Assembly (NCBI RefSeq): GCF_030372275.1
Contig: NZ_JAUDDJ010000007.1
Reading direction: 5' to 3' (one strand)
Source of the DNA: Lawsonibacter sp900766145
GTDB lineage: Bacteria; Bacillota; Clostridia; Oscillospirales; Oscillospiraceae
DNA: 64,000 nucleotides
The notes beneath the pieces were generated by a model that worked only from the letters and a program-made list of their open reading frames with translations, searched no databases and had not been told where the DNA came from. Position numbers and translations under genes: made by a program. Positions 19,255-28,600 of this stretch are shown in pieces. Every line of letters starts with the position of its first letter. Position 1 is the stretch's first letter.

Positions 19255-19672
19255 GATTTCAACTCCCGTATACAACAATTGTCTTGTATCCCGCTCTTTG
19301 GGATGAGTAAGGGTTTGGTTTGGCAGCGGTTCTCAGGGTCACCGGTGTCGACAGGAAAAACCTATCTTAATTGCCCAAAAAACAACGGCCTCACCGTCTG
19401 AATTAAGGATAACATCTCCAAAGTTTTTCGACAAATAAATATTCCGAATGCCTTTTATTTATTTTCTTAATATTTAAACGGCGGTATCCAGCGCAAAAGC
19501 CCGCAGAGTGTACTCTGACGGGCTTTTATTGTATTTCTAAATAATTCTTATCACACATATTCATTTTACAAATATAATTTCTGTGCGCTATAATGGGCTC
19601 ACAAGCAAGAGAACAAGAAAAACTGATGAATCATACAAAAATCAACCTGGATTACAGGAAAGGAGAATCGGT
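19255..19672. other. Divergent intergenic region with an orphan hairpin
   Basis: This 418-bp gap between two divergent genes carries a terminator-like hairpin at 19495-19527 (AAAAGCCCG with CGGGCTTTT, inner CAGAGT/ACTCTG) followed by ATTGTATTT. No gene upstream of it is seen, so it may end a short untranslated transcript or mark a lost gene. The promoter at 19565-19594 follows. Confidence 0.5.
19565..19594 (+). promoter_or_regulatory. Promoter of the second aminotransferase gene
   Basis: TTTACA (19565-19570), an 18-bp spacer and a consensus TATAAT (19589-19594), 78 bp before the start codon. Confidence 0.7.
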
Positions 19673-20854
19673 ATGTTTGAAACTGCTAAGCGTATGGAGA
19701 TGCTCCCGTTTTCCGGCATCCGTGTCATGATGGAGAAGGCCACCCAGATGCAGAAGAAGGGCGAGGACGTCATTCATATGGAAATCGGCCGTCCCGACTT
19801 TGATACCCCCCAGGTTATTAAGGATGCCGCCTACGACAGCATCCGCCGGGGCAACGTGTTCTACACCTCCAACTACGGCACCCCTGAGCTGCGCAAGGCC
19901 ATTGCCGAAAAGCTCAAGCGGGATAACGACGTAGACTACACCGCCGACGAGATCCTGGTGACCATCGGTGTGGGTGAGGGTACCTACGCCGCAGTGGCTG
20001 CCTTCCTCAACCCCGGCGACGAGGTTCTGGTTCCCGATCCCGTATGGCTCAACTACATCCATGTGCCCAACTTCTTCGGCGCCGTCCCCGTCAGCTACAA
20101 GCTGCGGGAGGAGAATGACTTCCAGATCGACCTGAAGGAGCTGGAGAGCCTCATCACTGATAAGACTCGGATGCTGGTCATCAACACCCCCGGCAACCCC
20201 ACCGGTGTGGTGCAGTCCTATGAGACTCTGAAGGGCCTGGCCGATATTGCCATCCGCCACGACCTGATTGTGGTCTCCGACGAGATCTATGAGAAGCTGG
20301 TCTACGGCGGCGAGAAGCACATCAGCATCGCCTCCCTGCCCGGCATGAAGGAGCGCACCATCACCCTCAACGGCTTCTCCAAGTGCTACTCCATGACCGG
20401 CTGGCGTCTGGGCTATGCCGCCGCTCCCGTGGACTTCATCAAGGCCATGGTCCGCGTCCATCAGTACATTAACACCTGCGCCGCTTCCTTTGTCCAGGAG
20501 GCCGGTATCACCGCTCTGGAGAAGGCTGAGCCCGACGTGCAGGAGATGGTGAAGGAGTATGCCCGCCGCAGAGACTACATGGTCTCCGCCATCAACAGCA
20601 TGGACGGCGTGAGCTGCAAGACCCCCGGCGGCGCCTTCTATGTCTTTATGAACATCAAGTCCTTTGGCATGTCCTCTGCCGACATGGCCAACTACCTGCT
20701 GGAGGAGGCCAAGATCGCCACCGTGCCCGGTTCCGCCTTCGGCTCTCAGGGCGAGGGCTACGTCCGCTTCTCCTACGCCTGCAGCTATGAGCGCATCGTA
20801 GAGGGCATGGAGCGCATGCGCAAGGCTCTGGCCAAGCTGCCCAAGAAGGCTTAA
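19673..20854 (+). CDS. Class I PLP-dependent aminotransferase (aspartate/aromatic type)
   Basis: A 393-residue aminotransferase. Seen: NTPGNPTG at 171-178, D203 (VVSDEIY), PLP lysine K237 in NGFSKCYSMTGWRLGY and a C-terminal Arg (GYVRFSYA). The start at 19673 has AAAGGAG upstream; the frame is open 30 codons further but across the promoter. Its neighbours point to a role in amino-acid catabolism, but the substrate cannot be read off. Confidence 0.92.
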   Translation: MFETAKRMEMLPFSGIRVMMEKATQMQKKGEDVIHMEIGRPDFDTPQVIKDAAYDSIRRGNVFYTSNYGTPELRKAIAEKLKRDNDVDYTADEILVTIGVGEGTYAAVAAFLNPGDEVLVPDPVWLNYIHVPNFFGAVPVSYKLREENDFQIDLKELESLITDKTRMLVINTPGNPTGVVQSYETLKGLADIAIRHDLIVVSDEIYEKLVYGGEKHISIASLPGMKERTITLNGFSKCYSMTGWRLGYAAAPVDFIKAMVRVHQYINTCAASFVQEAGITALEKAEPDVQEMVKEYARRRDYMVSAINSMDGVSCKTPGGAFYVFMNIKSFGMSSADMANYLLEEAKIATVPGSAFGSQGEGYVRFSYACSYERIVEGMERMRKALAKLPKKA

Positions 20855-21774
20855 AAACGCTGCCAGGTCTGGCCGATGTGCAGATCGAATTTCAGATTCT
20901 GCAGGTACTGGGCCAGGTTGCGCTCAAAATAGTCCAGCGCTTTTTCTGTGGTGATCAGAGGATTGCGGTGCTTGATCTTGTAGCAGCAGCGGTTGGGGGG
21001 AGGATTCTCCAGCCGACTGACATACAGGGCGTGGCTGCCGTAGAGCTCATGGATCACCGATTCCGGGGCGATCATCCAGTACTGTTCTCTGGGGTTCCAC
21101 ATTTTGGAGATCACCGTAATGGTGTCGGCGGACAGACAGGGGCGGGAATAACTGGTCAGCCACTGGTCGTGCCAGATCTGATAGGGATCGTCCCACTTCA
21201 AAAACAGCTCTTTGGCGGGGTCAAGCTCCTCGGTGTGGACCAGGGGCTTCTCCACCGCCGGGTTGGAGGACTGGACCAGGTACATCTGCTCCTCAAAGAC
21301 ACACTCACAGAGAATGTTTTTGTAATAGAGCTGGTAGTACACAAAGGCCAGGTCGATGTCGTGAGCATCCAGAATGCTGTACAGCTCCGAGGACTGATGG
21401 GTACGGATGTTGAGATCTAACACCGTCCCGCTGTGGATGAGCTGCCGGTAAAAGGGCGCCAGCAGGGCCACATTCACGCTGTCGGTGCAGCCGATGGTGA
21501 GCAGCGTCCGCTCCCGCCGCCCCTGGAGCAGGCGGGTCTCCTTCCACAGAGACATCATCCGCTCTGCGATGGGAATGAAGTCGGCACCCTCTGGGGTGAG
21601 CTCGATCTGTTTAAATCCCTTGCTGCGGAGAATCAGCGAGCAGTTCAGTTCCTTTTCCAGCAGCTTGAGCCGGTGGCTCACGGTAGGCTGGGAGAGAAAG
21701 AGAGCATCCGCTGTTTTGGAAATGCTCTTGGTACTGACAATGGATAGAAACATCTCGATATCGGCCAGATCCAT
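20851..21774 (-). CDS. LysR-family transcriptional regulator
   Basis: A 307-residue regulator; HTH at about 1-60 (MDLADIEMFLSIVSTKSISK, then SQPTVSHRLKLLEKEL). The start at 21774 has AAGGAGG 7 bp upstream. Its last 4 bp overlap the end of the convergent aminotransferase gene, and it is divergent from the RraA-family gene 116 bp away, which is its most likely target. Confidence 0.9.
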   Translation of the reverse strand: MDLADIEMFLSIVSTKSISKTADALFLSQPTVSHRLKLLEKELNCSLILRSKGFKQIELTPEGADFIPIAERMMSLWKETRLLQGRRERTLLTIGCTDSVNVALLAPFYRQLIHSGTVLDLNIRTHQSSELYSILDAHDIDLAFVYYQLYYKNILCECVFEEQMYLVQSSNPAVEKPLVHTEELDPAKELFLKWDDPYQIWHDQWLTSYSRPCLSADTITVISKMWNPREQYWMIAPESVIHELYGSHALYVSRLENPPPNRCCYKIKHRNPLITTEKALDYFERNLAQYLQNLKFDLHIGQTWQRF

Positions 21775-21890
21775 ACAAACGCCTCCTTGGCACCCGGAAA
21801 TGAGAGCGAAAAAAGTTACTGACAGTTTACCACACAATCCGCGGTTATTTCAATCGCTTTAAATCATTGTACTGAAAGAAGGATTTTATC

Positions 21891-22571
21891 ATGGCAGTTG
21901 GATGCAGAATTAAAAAGAATATCGTTCGTCCCGACCGCAGCCTGGTGGAGGCCTTCCGGGGCATTCCCGTGGCCAACATCGACGACTGCATGAACCGTCT
22001 CTCCGCCGTCCAGGCTGAGCTTTGCCCCATGAACTCCTCTCCCCTGCTGGGCACTGCCTTTACCGTAAAGTGCCCCGCCGGTGATAACCTGATGTTCCAC
22101 AAGGCCCTGGATCTGGCCCAGCCCGGCGATGTGCTGGTCATCGCTGCCGGCGGCAGCATGAGCCGCGCTCTGTGCGGTGAGATCATGGCCACCTATGCCC
22201 GCAGCCGCGGCATTGCCGGCTTCATCATCGACGGCTGTGTCCGTGACCGGGACGAGCTGGCCCAGTTCACCGATTTCCCCGTCTATGCCAAGGGCGTTAT
22301 TCCCAACGGTCCCTATAAGAATGGCCCCGGCGAGATCAACTTCCCTGTCAGCGTGGGCGGCCAGGTCATCTGCCCGGGCGACATCCTGGTGGGCGACGGC
22401 GACAGCATCCTGGTGATCAAGCCTGAGGACGCCGAAGAGCTGGCCAAGGCCGCCAAGGCGGTCAAGGTTAAGGAGGAGGGCCAGCTGGAGGGCATCAAGA
22501 CCGGCAAGGGCTTCCCCCGCCCCTTCGTGGATCAGATCCTGGAGCAGATCGGCGTAGAGTACGTGGACTGA
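21891..22571 (+). CDS. RraA-family protein (possible HMG/oxaloacetate-type aldolase)
   Basis: A 226-residue protein of the RraA / 4-hydroxy-4-methyl-2-oxoglutarate aldolase fold. Seen: the N-terminal VANIDDCMNR, an AGDNLMFHKALDLAQPGDVLVI-type core, and G-x-V-R-D (IDGCVRDRDEL) that holds the metal/substrate Arg-Asp of the aldolases. True RraA regulators lack that pair, so an enzyme acting on a 2-oxo dicarboxylic acid is favoured. It is divergent from the LysR gene and has its own terminator. Confidence 0.8.
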   Translation: MAVGCRIKKNIVRPDRSLVEAFRGIPVANIDDCMNRLSAVQAELCPMNSSPLLGTAFTVKCPAGDNLMFHKALDLAQPGDVLVIAAGGSMSRALCGEIMATYARSRGIAGFIIDGCVRDRDELAQFTDFPVYAKGVIPNGPYKNGPGEINFPVSVGGQVICPGDILVGDGDSILVIKPEDAEELAKAAKAVKVKEEGQLEGIKTGKGFPRPFVDQILEQIGVEYVD

Positions 22572-22600
22572 TTCCCCTCTCATCAACCATATATCCCCGG

Positions 22601-22642
22601 CGGCGAAGGACCGGCTTTATGCCGGCCCTTCGCCGCGTTTTT
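22601..22642 (+). terminator. Terminator of the RraA-family gene
   Basis: CGGCGAAGG with CCTTCGCCG and an inner CCGGC/GCCGG stem, followed by TTTTTA. Confidence 0.88.
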
Positions 22643-22656
22643 ATAGGAACTACAAA

Positions 22657-22686
22657 AAATCGCCGCAGAAAAGACTGCGGCGATTT
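22657..22686 (-). terminator. Terminator of the DUF3574-like gene
   Basis: A perfect 12-bp stem AAATCGCCGCAG / CTGCGGCGATTT with a 6-nt loop, followed on the minus strand by TTTTTTG. Nearly the same stem recurs at 52469-52500. Confidence 0.85.
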
Positions 22687-22706
22687 TGTCCCGAGAGGGG
22701 AGCAGG

Positions 22707-23081
22707 TCAATGTTGGTCATAGTACAGATACTGGGTCTTGTTCTGCTCAATGAGCACTTCACTTTGGTTAAAGTGCTTTTGGAAAATATCGGCCACTTGA
22801 AATACCGTGCTCTCATCGGTATTGATGGCCATAATATAGATGGAAGCCTCGATTTTGTTGGGGCTGCCCCGGTCAGCTCCCGAACCCTCCAGAATGGTAT
22901 AGCCATTGACAAAGTGGTAGGCACAGACCTCCTGCACAAAGGCCAGCGCCTGGGCGGCAGGCATGCTTTGTGCTCCGGTACACTTGTCATTCAAACCGAA
23001 AAAGATAGAGTAGAAAGATCCGTCTGTAAACTCTTGACAGGAGCTGTCACAGTGACAGCCATCATTGGCATAGCGTTTCAT
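22707..23081 (-). CDS. Small DUF3574-like protein, function unknown
   Basis: A 124-residue protein starting MKRYANDGCHCDSSC, with a GAGGTGG site. The N-terminus is Cys-rich (C9, C11, C15). The C-terminal half (VNGYTILEGSGADRGSPNKIE, then FQKHFNQSEVLIEQ) resembles DUF3574 proteins, which have GxTVLDGxGxWRG followed by a FxQESV motif; this is from memory and not certain. The frame runs open a further 93 codons upstream, but that part is antisense to rubrerythrin and is excluded. It lies downstream of the rubrerythrin operon after a terminator. Confidence 0.6.
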   Translation of the reverse strand: MKRYANDGCHCDSSCQEFTDGSFYSIFFGLNDKCTGAQSMPAAQALAFVQEVCAYHFVNGYTILEGSGADRGSPNKIEASIYIMAINTDESTVFQVADIFQKHFNQSEVLIEQNKTQYLYYDQH

Positions 23082-23177
23082 AGGCCACCTCGAAAAAATA
23101 GTAAGAGTGCGCACTGGCTTTCTCCTACACCATACTCTATGCTCGCAAGGGCAGAATGGTCCCAGCAGTGTAAAAAA

Positions 23178-23204
23178 CGGAGTGCCCGCATGATGGGCAC
23201 TCCG
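23178..23204 (-). terminator. Terminator of the rubrerythrin/hydrogenase operon
   Basis: CGGAGTGCCC / GGGCACTCCG, 7-nt loop, followed on the minus strand by TTTTTTAC. Confidence 0.88.
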
Positions 23205-23226
23205 CAAATACAGGGTATGAAACCAA

Positions 23227-23895
23227 TCAATAATTTTCGCGGTGGATCTCAAATAAGCTCTTGCTGTACAGGCAGGTGGGGCACACCTCCGGGGCGGCTG
23301 TGCCGACCACGATATGGCCGCAGTTGCGGCACTCCCACACCTTGACCTCGCTCTTCTCAAACACCTGGGCGGTCTCTACGTTGCGCAGCAGAGCCCGGTA
23401 GCGCTCCTCATGGCGCTTCTCAATGGCGGCCACCAGGCGGAATTTGGCGGCCAGCTCCGGGAAACCCTCCTCCTCGGCGGTCTTGGCAAAGCCGTCATAC
23501 ATATCGGTCCACTCATAGTTCTCGCCCTGGGCGGCGTGGAGCAGGTTCTCGGCGGTGCTTCCCAGGCCGCCCAGCTCCTCAAACCACAGCTTGGCGTGGG
23601 CCTTCTCATTTTCAGCGGTTTTCAGGAAGAGCTCTGCGATCTGCTCATACCCCTCTTGCTGGGCCACAGAGGAGAAGTAGGTGTACTTGTTCCGGGCCTG
23701 GGACTCTCCGGCAAAGGCGGCCTCCAGATTTTTCTCCGTCTGGGTGCCGGCGTACTTGCTGCCGCTCTTGGCGTGGGCAGGCTCGATCTTTTCAAAGGAG
23801 GAGGCGGGCTGCTTGCACAGAGGACAGGTGAAGTCCTGGGGCAGGCTCTCGCCCTCGTAAATATAACCGCAAACCTTGCACTTCCACTGACTCAT
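23227..23895 (-). CDS. Reverse rubrerythrin with rubredoxin domains at both ends
   Basis: A 222-residue non-haem di-iron peroxidase. An N-terminal rubredoxin site (C6-x2-C9, C24-x2-C27) precedes the four-helix di-iron domain (GESQARNKY, ENEKAHAK, AAIEKRHEERY), and a second CxxC...CxxC knuckle (CRNCG, CPTC) sits at the C-terminus. Reverse rubrerythrins reduce H2O2 (and O2) in clostridia, with electrons from NADH-linked or ferredoxin-type donors. It overlaps the hydrogenase gene by 4 bp, so the hydrogenase is a possible electron partner. Confidence 0.92.
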   Translation of the reverse strand: MSQWKCKVCGYIYEGESLPQDFTCPLCKQPASSFEKIEPAHAKSGSKYAGTQTEKNLEAAFAGESQARNKYTYFSSVAQQEGYEQIAELFLKTAENEKAHAKLWFEELGGLGSTAENLLHAAQGENYEWTDMYDGFAKTAEEEGFPELAAKFRLVAAIEKRHEERYRALLRNVETAQVFEKSEVKVWECRNCGHIVVGTAAPEVCPTCLYSKSLFEIHRENY

Positions 23896-25286
23896 GGGTT
23901 CTCATCCTTCCTTTTTATCATATCACTTCGGTCGTAATAGGTCGTATGGAGCATCTGCTCGGCCAGCTCGCTGAGAGGCTCACCGTAGAAGGCCTCATAG
24001 ACCGCCTTGATTTCGGGGTTCTCATGGCTGCTGCGCAGCTCCATGGCCCCATCCCGCTGATACAGGGCTGCAATGCGGCTCTTGCGAGTCTCGTCGGCGT
24101 TTTTCATCAGGTCCTTGGGCTGTCCGCCGCCGCCGATGCAGCCGCCGGGACAGGCCATGACCTCCACAAAGTGGTACTGCTTGCCGCTTTCCTTCATGTG
24201 GGCCAGGAAGCGGCGGGCATTGGCGGTGCCGTATACGACAGCGACCTGGATTTTCAGCTCGCCAATGGTCACCTGGGCCTCCCGCACGCCCTCGTAGCCG
24301 CGCACCGGGTCCAGCTGGAGCAGAGACTGAGGCGCGCTCTGGCCGGTGAGGTATGCGTAGGCGGTGCGCAGGGCGGCCTCCATCACGCCGCCGGTGTTGC
24401 CGAAAATCACGCCCGCTCCTGAGGCCTTGCCCATCAGGGAGTCGTAGGCGGAGTCCTCCAGAGCGTTCCAGTCCACACCCGCGGCCTTGGCCCACCGGGC
24501 CAGCTCCCGGGTGGTGATCACCTGGTCGGTGTCCCGCATGCCCTGGATGCCGTGGTAGTCGCCGGCGGCGTGCATCTCCTCCCGCCGGATCTCAAATTTC
24601 TTGGCGGTGCAGGGGGTCAGGGCCACGTGGACGATCTGCCGGGGGTCCAGCCCCATCTGCTTGGCAAAGTAGGTCTTGACGGTGGGGCCCTGCATCCCGA
24701 TGGGGCTTTTTGCCGTGGAGAGGTGGGGCAGGAGCTCGGGGGCATAGATCTCCGTAAAGTGCACCCAGCCGGGGCAGCAGCTGGTGAACTGGGGGAGAGG
24801 CTGGTCCTTCTGGGTGATGCGGCGAATGAGCTCGCTGGCCTCCTCCACGATGGTCAGGTCGGCGGCAAAGTTGGTGTCCAGCACATAGTCCACGCCCAGG
24901 GCCCGGAGCAGGGCCACCATCTTGCCCTCCACAAAAGCGCCGGGCTCCATGCCGAATTCCTCGCCCAGAGCGGCCCGGACCGCGGGGGAGGTGCTGACCA
25001 CCACCACCTTGTTGGGGTCGGCGATGGCCTGCTGCACCTGGGGACACTCGTCCCGCTCGGTGATGCTGTCCACCGGACAGACGTTGGCGCACTGTCCGCA
25101 GTAGATGCAGACCGCCTTTCCGCCAGTCTGCTCCAGGGTGTAGGTGCCGTGCACCCCCATCAGGTTGGTGCAGGCCTCTTTGCACATGCCGCACCGGATG
25201 CACTTCTCTTCCCAGCGCACAATGCTGGGGTTGTCCTCCTCAATGGGGACTCGGATGGATAAGGGTAGGTGTTTCAGTTTCCTCAC
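23892..25286 (-). CDS. [FeFe]-hydrogenase with two ferredoxin-type clusters
   Basis: A 464-residue monomeric iron-only hydrogenase. Two N-terminal 4Fe-4S motifs (C29-x2-C32-x2-C35-x3-C39; C60-x2-C63-x2-C66-x3-C70) precede the H-cluster domain: L1 is TSCCPGW (168-174), L2 is TPCTAKKFE (from 224) and L3 is MACPGGCIGGGGQP. L2 has Thr where most catalytic enzymes have Met (MPC). The GTG at 25286 with AAAGGA upstream is the preferred start; an in-frame ATG 45 bp upstream is possible. It is coupled to rubrerythrin and preceded by a PerR/Fur-type box. Role: H2 oxidation or evolution linked to peroxide defence (inference). Confidence 0.9.
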   Translation of the reverse strand: MRKLKHLPLSIRVPIEEDNPSIVRWEEKCIRCGMCKEACTNLMGVHGTYTLEQTGGKAVCIYCGQCANVCPVDSITERDECPQVQQAIADPNKVVVVSTSPAVRAALGEEFGMEPGAFVEGKMVALLRALGVDYVLDTNFAADLTIVEEASELIRRITQKDQPLPQFTSCCPGWVHFTEIYAPELLPHLSTAKSPIGMQGPTVKTYFAKQMGLDPRQIVHVALTPCTAKKFEIRREEMHAAGDYHGIQGMRDTDQVITTRELARWAKAAGVDWNALEDSAYDSLMGKASGAGVIFGNTGGVMEAALRTAYAYLTGQSAPQSLLQLDPVRGYEGVREAQVTIGELKIQVAVVYGTANARRFLAHMKESGKQYHFVEVMACPGGCIGGGGQPKDLMKNADETRKSRIAALYQRDGAMELRSSHENPEIKAVYEAFYGEPLSELAEQMLHTTYYDRSDMIKRKDENP

Positions 25287-25405
25287 ATTCCTTTCTGTCG
25301 AAACAGGTCCCTGCGTGTGTTCCACCGGCATTCAGACCGCCGTGTCCGGCGGTTCCCCTTCTGCTGCCCGGTGAAAGGCTGGTATATTTGCTTGCAAAAT
25401 ATATT

Positions 25406-25422
25406 TTTAGAATGATTCTAAA
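25406..25422 (-). promoter_or_regulatory. PerR/Fur-type operator before the hydrogenase/rubrerythrin operon
   Basis: TTTAGAATGATTCTAAA is a perfect 8-1-8 inverted repeat, close to the PerR/Fur consensus (7-1-7 AT-rich palindrome), 120 bp before the operon start in AT-rich DNA. It points to peroxide- or iron-responsive repression. Confidence 0.75.
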
Positions 25423-25536
25423 TTTATTATATAAGCAGGAGAAGGGAAGTCAAGAGGGAAACCGTTAAAAATGTTTGTTTTTGCTTTATATAACCTGTAT
25501 GCAGACATAAAATGCAAAAGAAAGCAAAGGATAACA

Positions 25537-25575
25537 CAAGACCCCGGGGCTGCTGGGTGCAGCCCCGGGGTCTTG
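25537..25575 (-). terminator. Terminator of the surface protein gene
   Basis: A perfect 17-bp stem (CAAGACCCCGGGGCTGC and its complement, 5-nt loop) 34 bp beyond the stop codon. Confidence 0.88.
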
Positions 25576-25608
25576 TTAAAGTTGGGTGTAGATGGAATGT
25601 GTGGTTCC

Positions 25609-28600
25609 TTACCAGGTCATATAGGCCTCACAAAACTGCATGAGCATCACCGCCGCCTGGGCGCGGGTGGCCTGGCCCTGCGGAGTGAGGGTGGAGCCGT
25701 TGCCGGTGCCGGAGATGATGCCGGCGCCGCAGGCCCACTGCATGGCGGGGACAGCCCACTGGCTCAGGTCGGAGACATCGGTATAGGAGAGAATGTTGGT
25801 GTTCTCGCCCACGGACACGTCATAGCCCTGGTTCTTGGCAAACTGCCAGAGCATCACGGCAAACTGCTCCCGGGTGATGGGATCGTCCGTGCCGAAGGTG
25901 CCGTCGCCGTAGCCAGTGGCTACGCCCTCGCTGGCAGCCCAGCGGACCGCCTCGCCATACCAGGCGGCGGGGTCCACGTCGGTGTAGTTCATGGCGTAAT
26001 TGACCACGGGGCTGCCCGCCATGCGCCAGAGGATGGTGGCGATCATAGAGCGGCTGGTGGTGACTTCGGGGCCAAAGGTGGTGACGCTGGTGCCCGCCAT
26101 CAGGCCTTGCTCGTAGACATAGCGCACCGCGTCGGCGTACCAGGCGTTCTCAGATACATCGGTGAAGGGCAGGGTGGACAGGATCTGGGTAAAGGTGGCT
26201 GTTACCGTGACCGAGGAGGCGGGCATGGTAAAGGTGTACTTGTTGTCATCCTTGCAGCTCACCTTCACCGTGTCGCCGTTTTTGTCAGTGACGGTGAGGG
26301 TGTCCAGCTCATAGCCCTCGTCGGGCTTGACGGTGATGGTGACGGTCTCGCCCTTCTCCGCCCGCTGGGGAGAGACCGTGACCTTGCCGTGGTCGCTGCG
26401 CTCCACAATGACCAGGCTGCCGCTGACGCTGCTGCTGTTCTTCGACCAGTGGGCATAGATGGTGACCGCCTCGTCCGGCATGGTGAAGGTGGTCTGCGCG
26501 CTGGAGGCGTCGGCAAAGCTGCCGCCTCCGGCGGAGGTCCAGCCGGTAAAGTGGTAGCCGGGTCTGGAACCTGCGTCGATAGAAACCTGCTCGACCTCCT
26601 CGTGCGCGCCGGCGCCGGAGACGTCGGCGTAGCTATCCACCACGGTGAGGGTGTAGCTCAGGGGGATGACCTCAATGCGGCCGTTCTCGTCCAGACGGAA
26701 GCTGCCGCCCTCGGAATTGATCTGCTGGATAAAGGCTTCGGTCTCCAGTTCCTCCAGAGGCATACCGGTGCTGCCCTCGGTCACGGCAGTGGGAACCGTG
26801 CCCTGAGTAAGTAAGCTGCTGTCATAGTAATTGCTGTGGATGGAAAGGGTGGAGGAAGAGGAGGCATTGGCAGCCACCGGGTGGATGGTTGCAGAGGTAC
26901 TGTCAGCCGACAAATCGCCCAGAGAGATGTTTGCGGTGATTTCCACATGACTATCAGAGCCAATAGCGGCAATCAGGCCCGCCACATAGGCATTGCTGTA
27001 CTTGGAAGACAAGGCGCCGTTATTCAGGCACTGCGTAATCGTAATGACGGTATCTAAATCTCCGTAATATGTCGCTCCTGCAATGCCGCCCGTGCTGCCT
27101 GCCATCGTGTCAAGATCGCCGTTGTTGGTGCAGCAGATAAGCTGGCTGGCTGTGGAGATCCGGCCGCAGATGCCGCCAACGAGGGAGGTGACATTTATGG
27201 TAGTGTGTGTAATATCCCCGTAGTTAATGCAGTGCTCCAGCACCGCGCCGGTCTGGGTCTGGCCTGTGATACCGCCCGCAAAAACATATCCCGTTTGAGA
27301 AATGGATAGTGTTCCATAGTTGCGGCAGTTGATGGTTTCGGTATTGGCGATTACGCCCGCCACGCCGCCGACAAAAGCGGCGCTTACCGTACCGCTGATG
27401 GTGGTGTAGGACACACAGTTTTCCATGGTCAGGGGAGCATCATCGGGGGCATGATACATATAGCCCACCACACCGCCGATGATCTGGCCTCGCAGATTGC
27501 CGTCTTCACCCTGCACGGTGAAATCCGCGGTGCAGCCGGTCACATCGCCCTCCGTGTATCCGGCAATGGGACCAAACCAATAATTTGAAATACCGTCTGT
27601 CTTATCAACAAATTCGCCGGAGACATGGACGTCACGGATGGTTGCCGTGGTGGCGCCGAACAGGCCCAGATAGGTCTCGTTTTCAGGGGCGTTGGTTATG
27701 CTTAGGTTGGAAATCGTGTAGTCGTTTCCGTCAAAGGTGCCGAAGAAAAGCAGATCCTCAGTAAAATCAATGGGTGTCCATGTATAGCCGCTCATATCAA
27801 TGTCGGCGGTGAGCTCCACCAGCATGTCTGCGGTGTCTGTGCCCTGATAAGGGCCGTTGTTGACCTTGTCCGCAAAGTCCATCAGCTCGTCCGCTGTGGA
27901 GATGGTAATGTGCTGGGGGATAGCTTCTTTCCGGGTGACGGTTACGGTATAGGTTTTCTGGGTGGCGCCGTCTGGAGCGGTCACTACAATGGAGATGGGG
28001 TTCTCCCCCAAGTCCAGTGCCACATCCACGGTATAGCTGTTATCGGCGTTGGCCGCCTCGCCATTGATGGCAACAACCGCGGAGGAGTTGGAGGGGCGGG
28101 CGGTGACCGACACAGAGGTAGTATCGTCGCCCACGCTGGAGGTATAGCCGGTCACAGAATTGGAGAAGCTGGGTTCCAATGTCAATGGGGAAGAATCCGC
28201 GGTGACCGTCAGGTCGTCCAGATACGCATCGCTATTGGCGGTGCTGCCCACCGGCTTGGAGTTGCCATTGGCTAAGGTGATGGTCTCGTCGCCCACGATG
28301 ATGCTCACATCCTCACCGGTCTGGTTGGTGATGGTGCAGTCGGACGGGTTCTGCACCGTGTTGATAGAGAAGTTTAAAAAAGTATATGTCTCGTCACCGA
28401 CAGAAAAGCCGTCGTCCAGCAGGGTGATGTCGGCATTCACATCGGTCAGGACAACATTGCACCCGGAGGATATGTTGGCAAAGGCGTTTTTATGAATCCC
28501 CGGCTTTTGCAAGGTAGCCAGTGAGACCGTCAGCGTGGCCAAATCTTCTATGTTGTCCAGAAAATAGGGGCCAATGCTTTCCACCGTGTCTGGAACGGTA

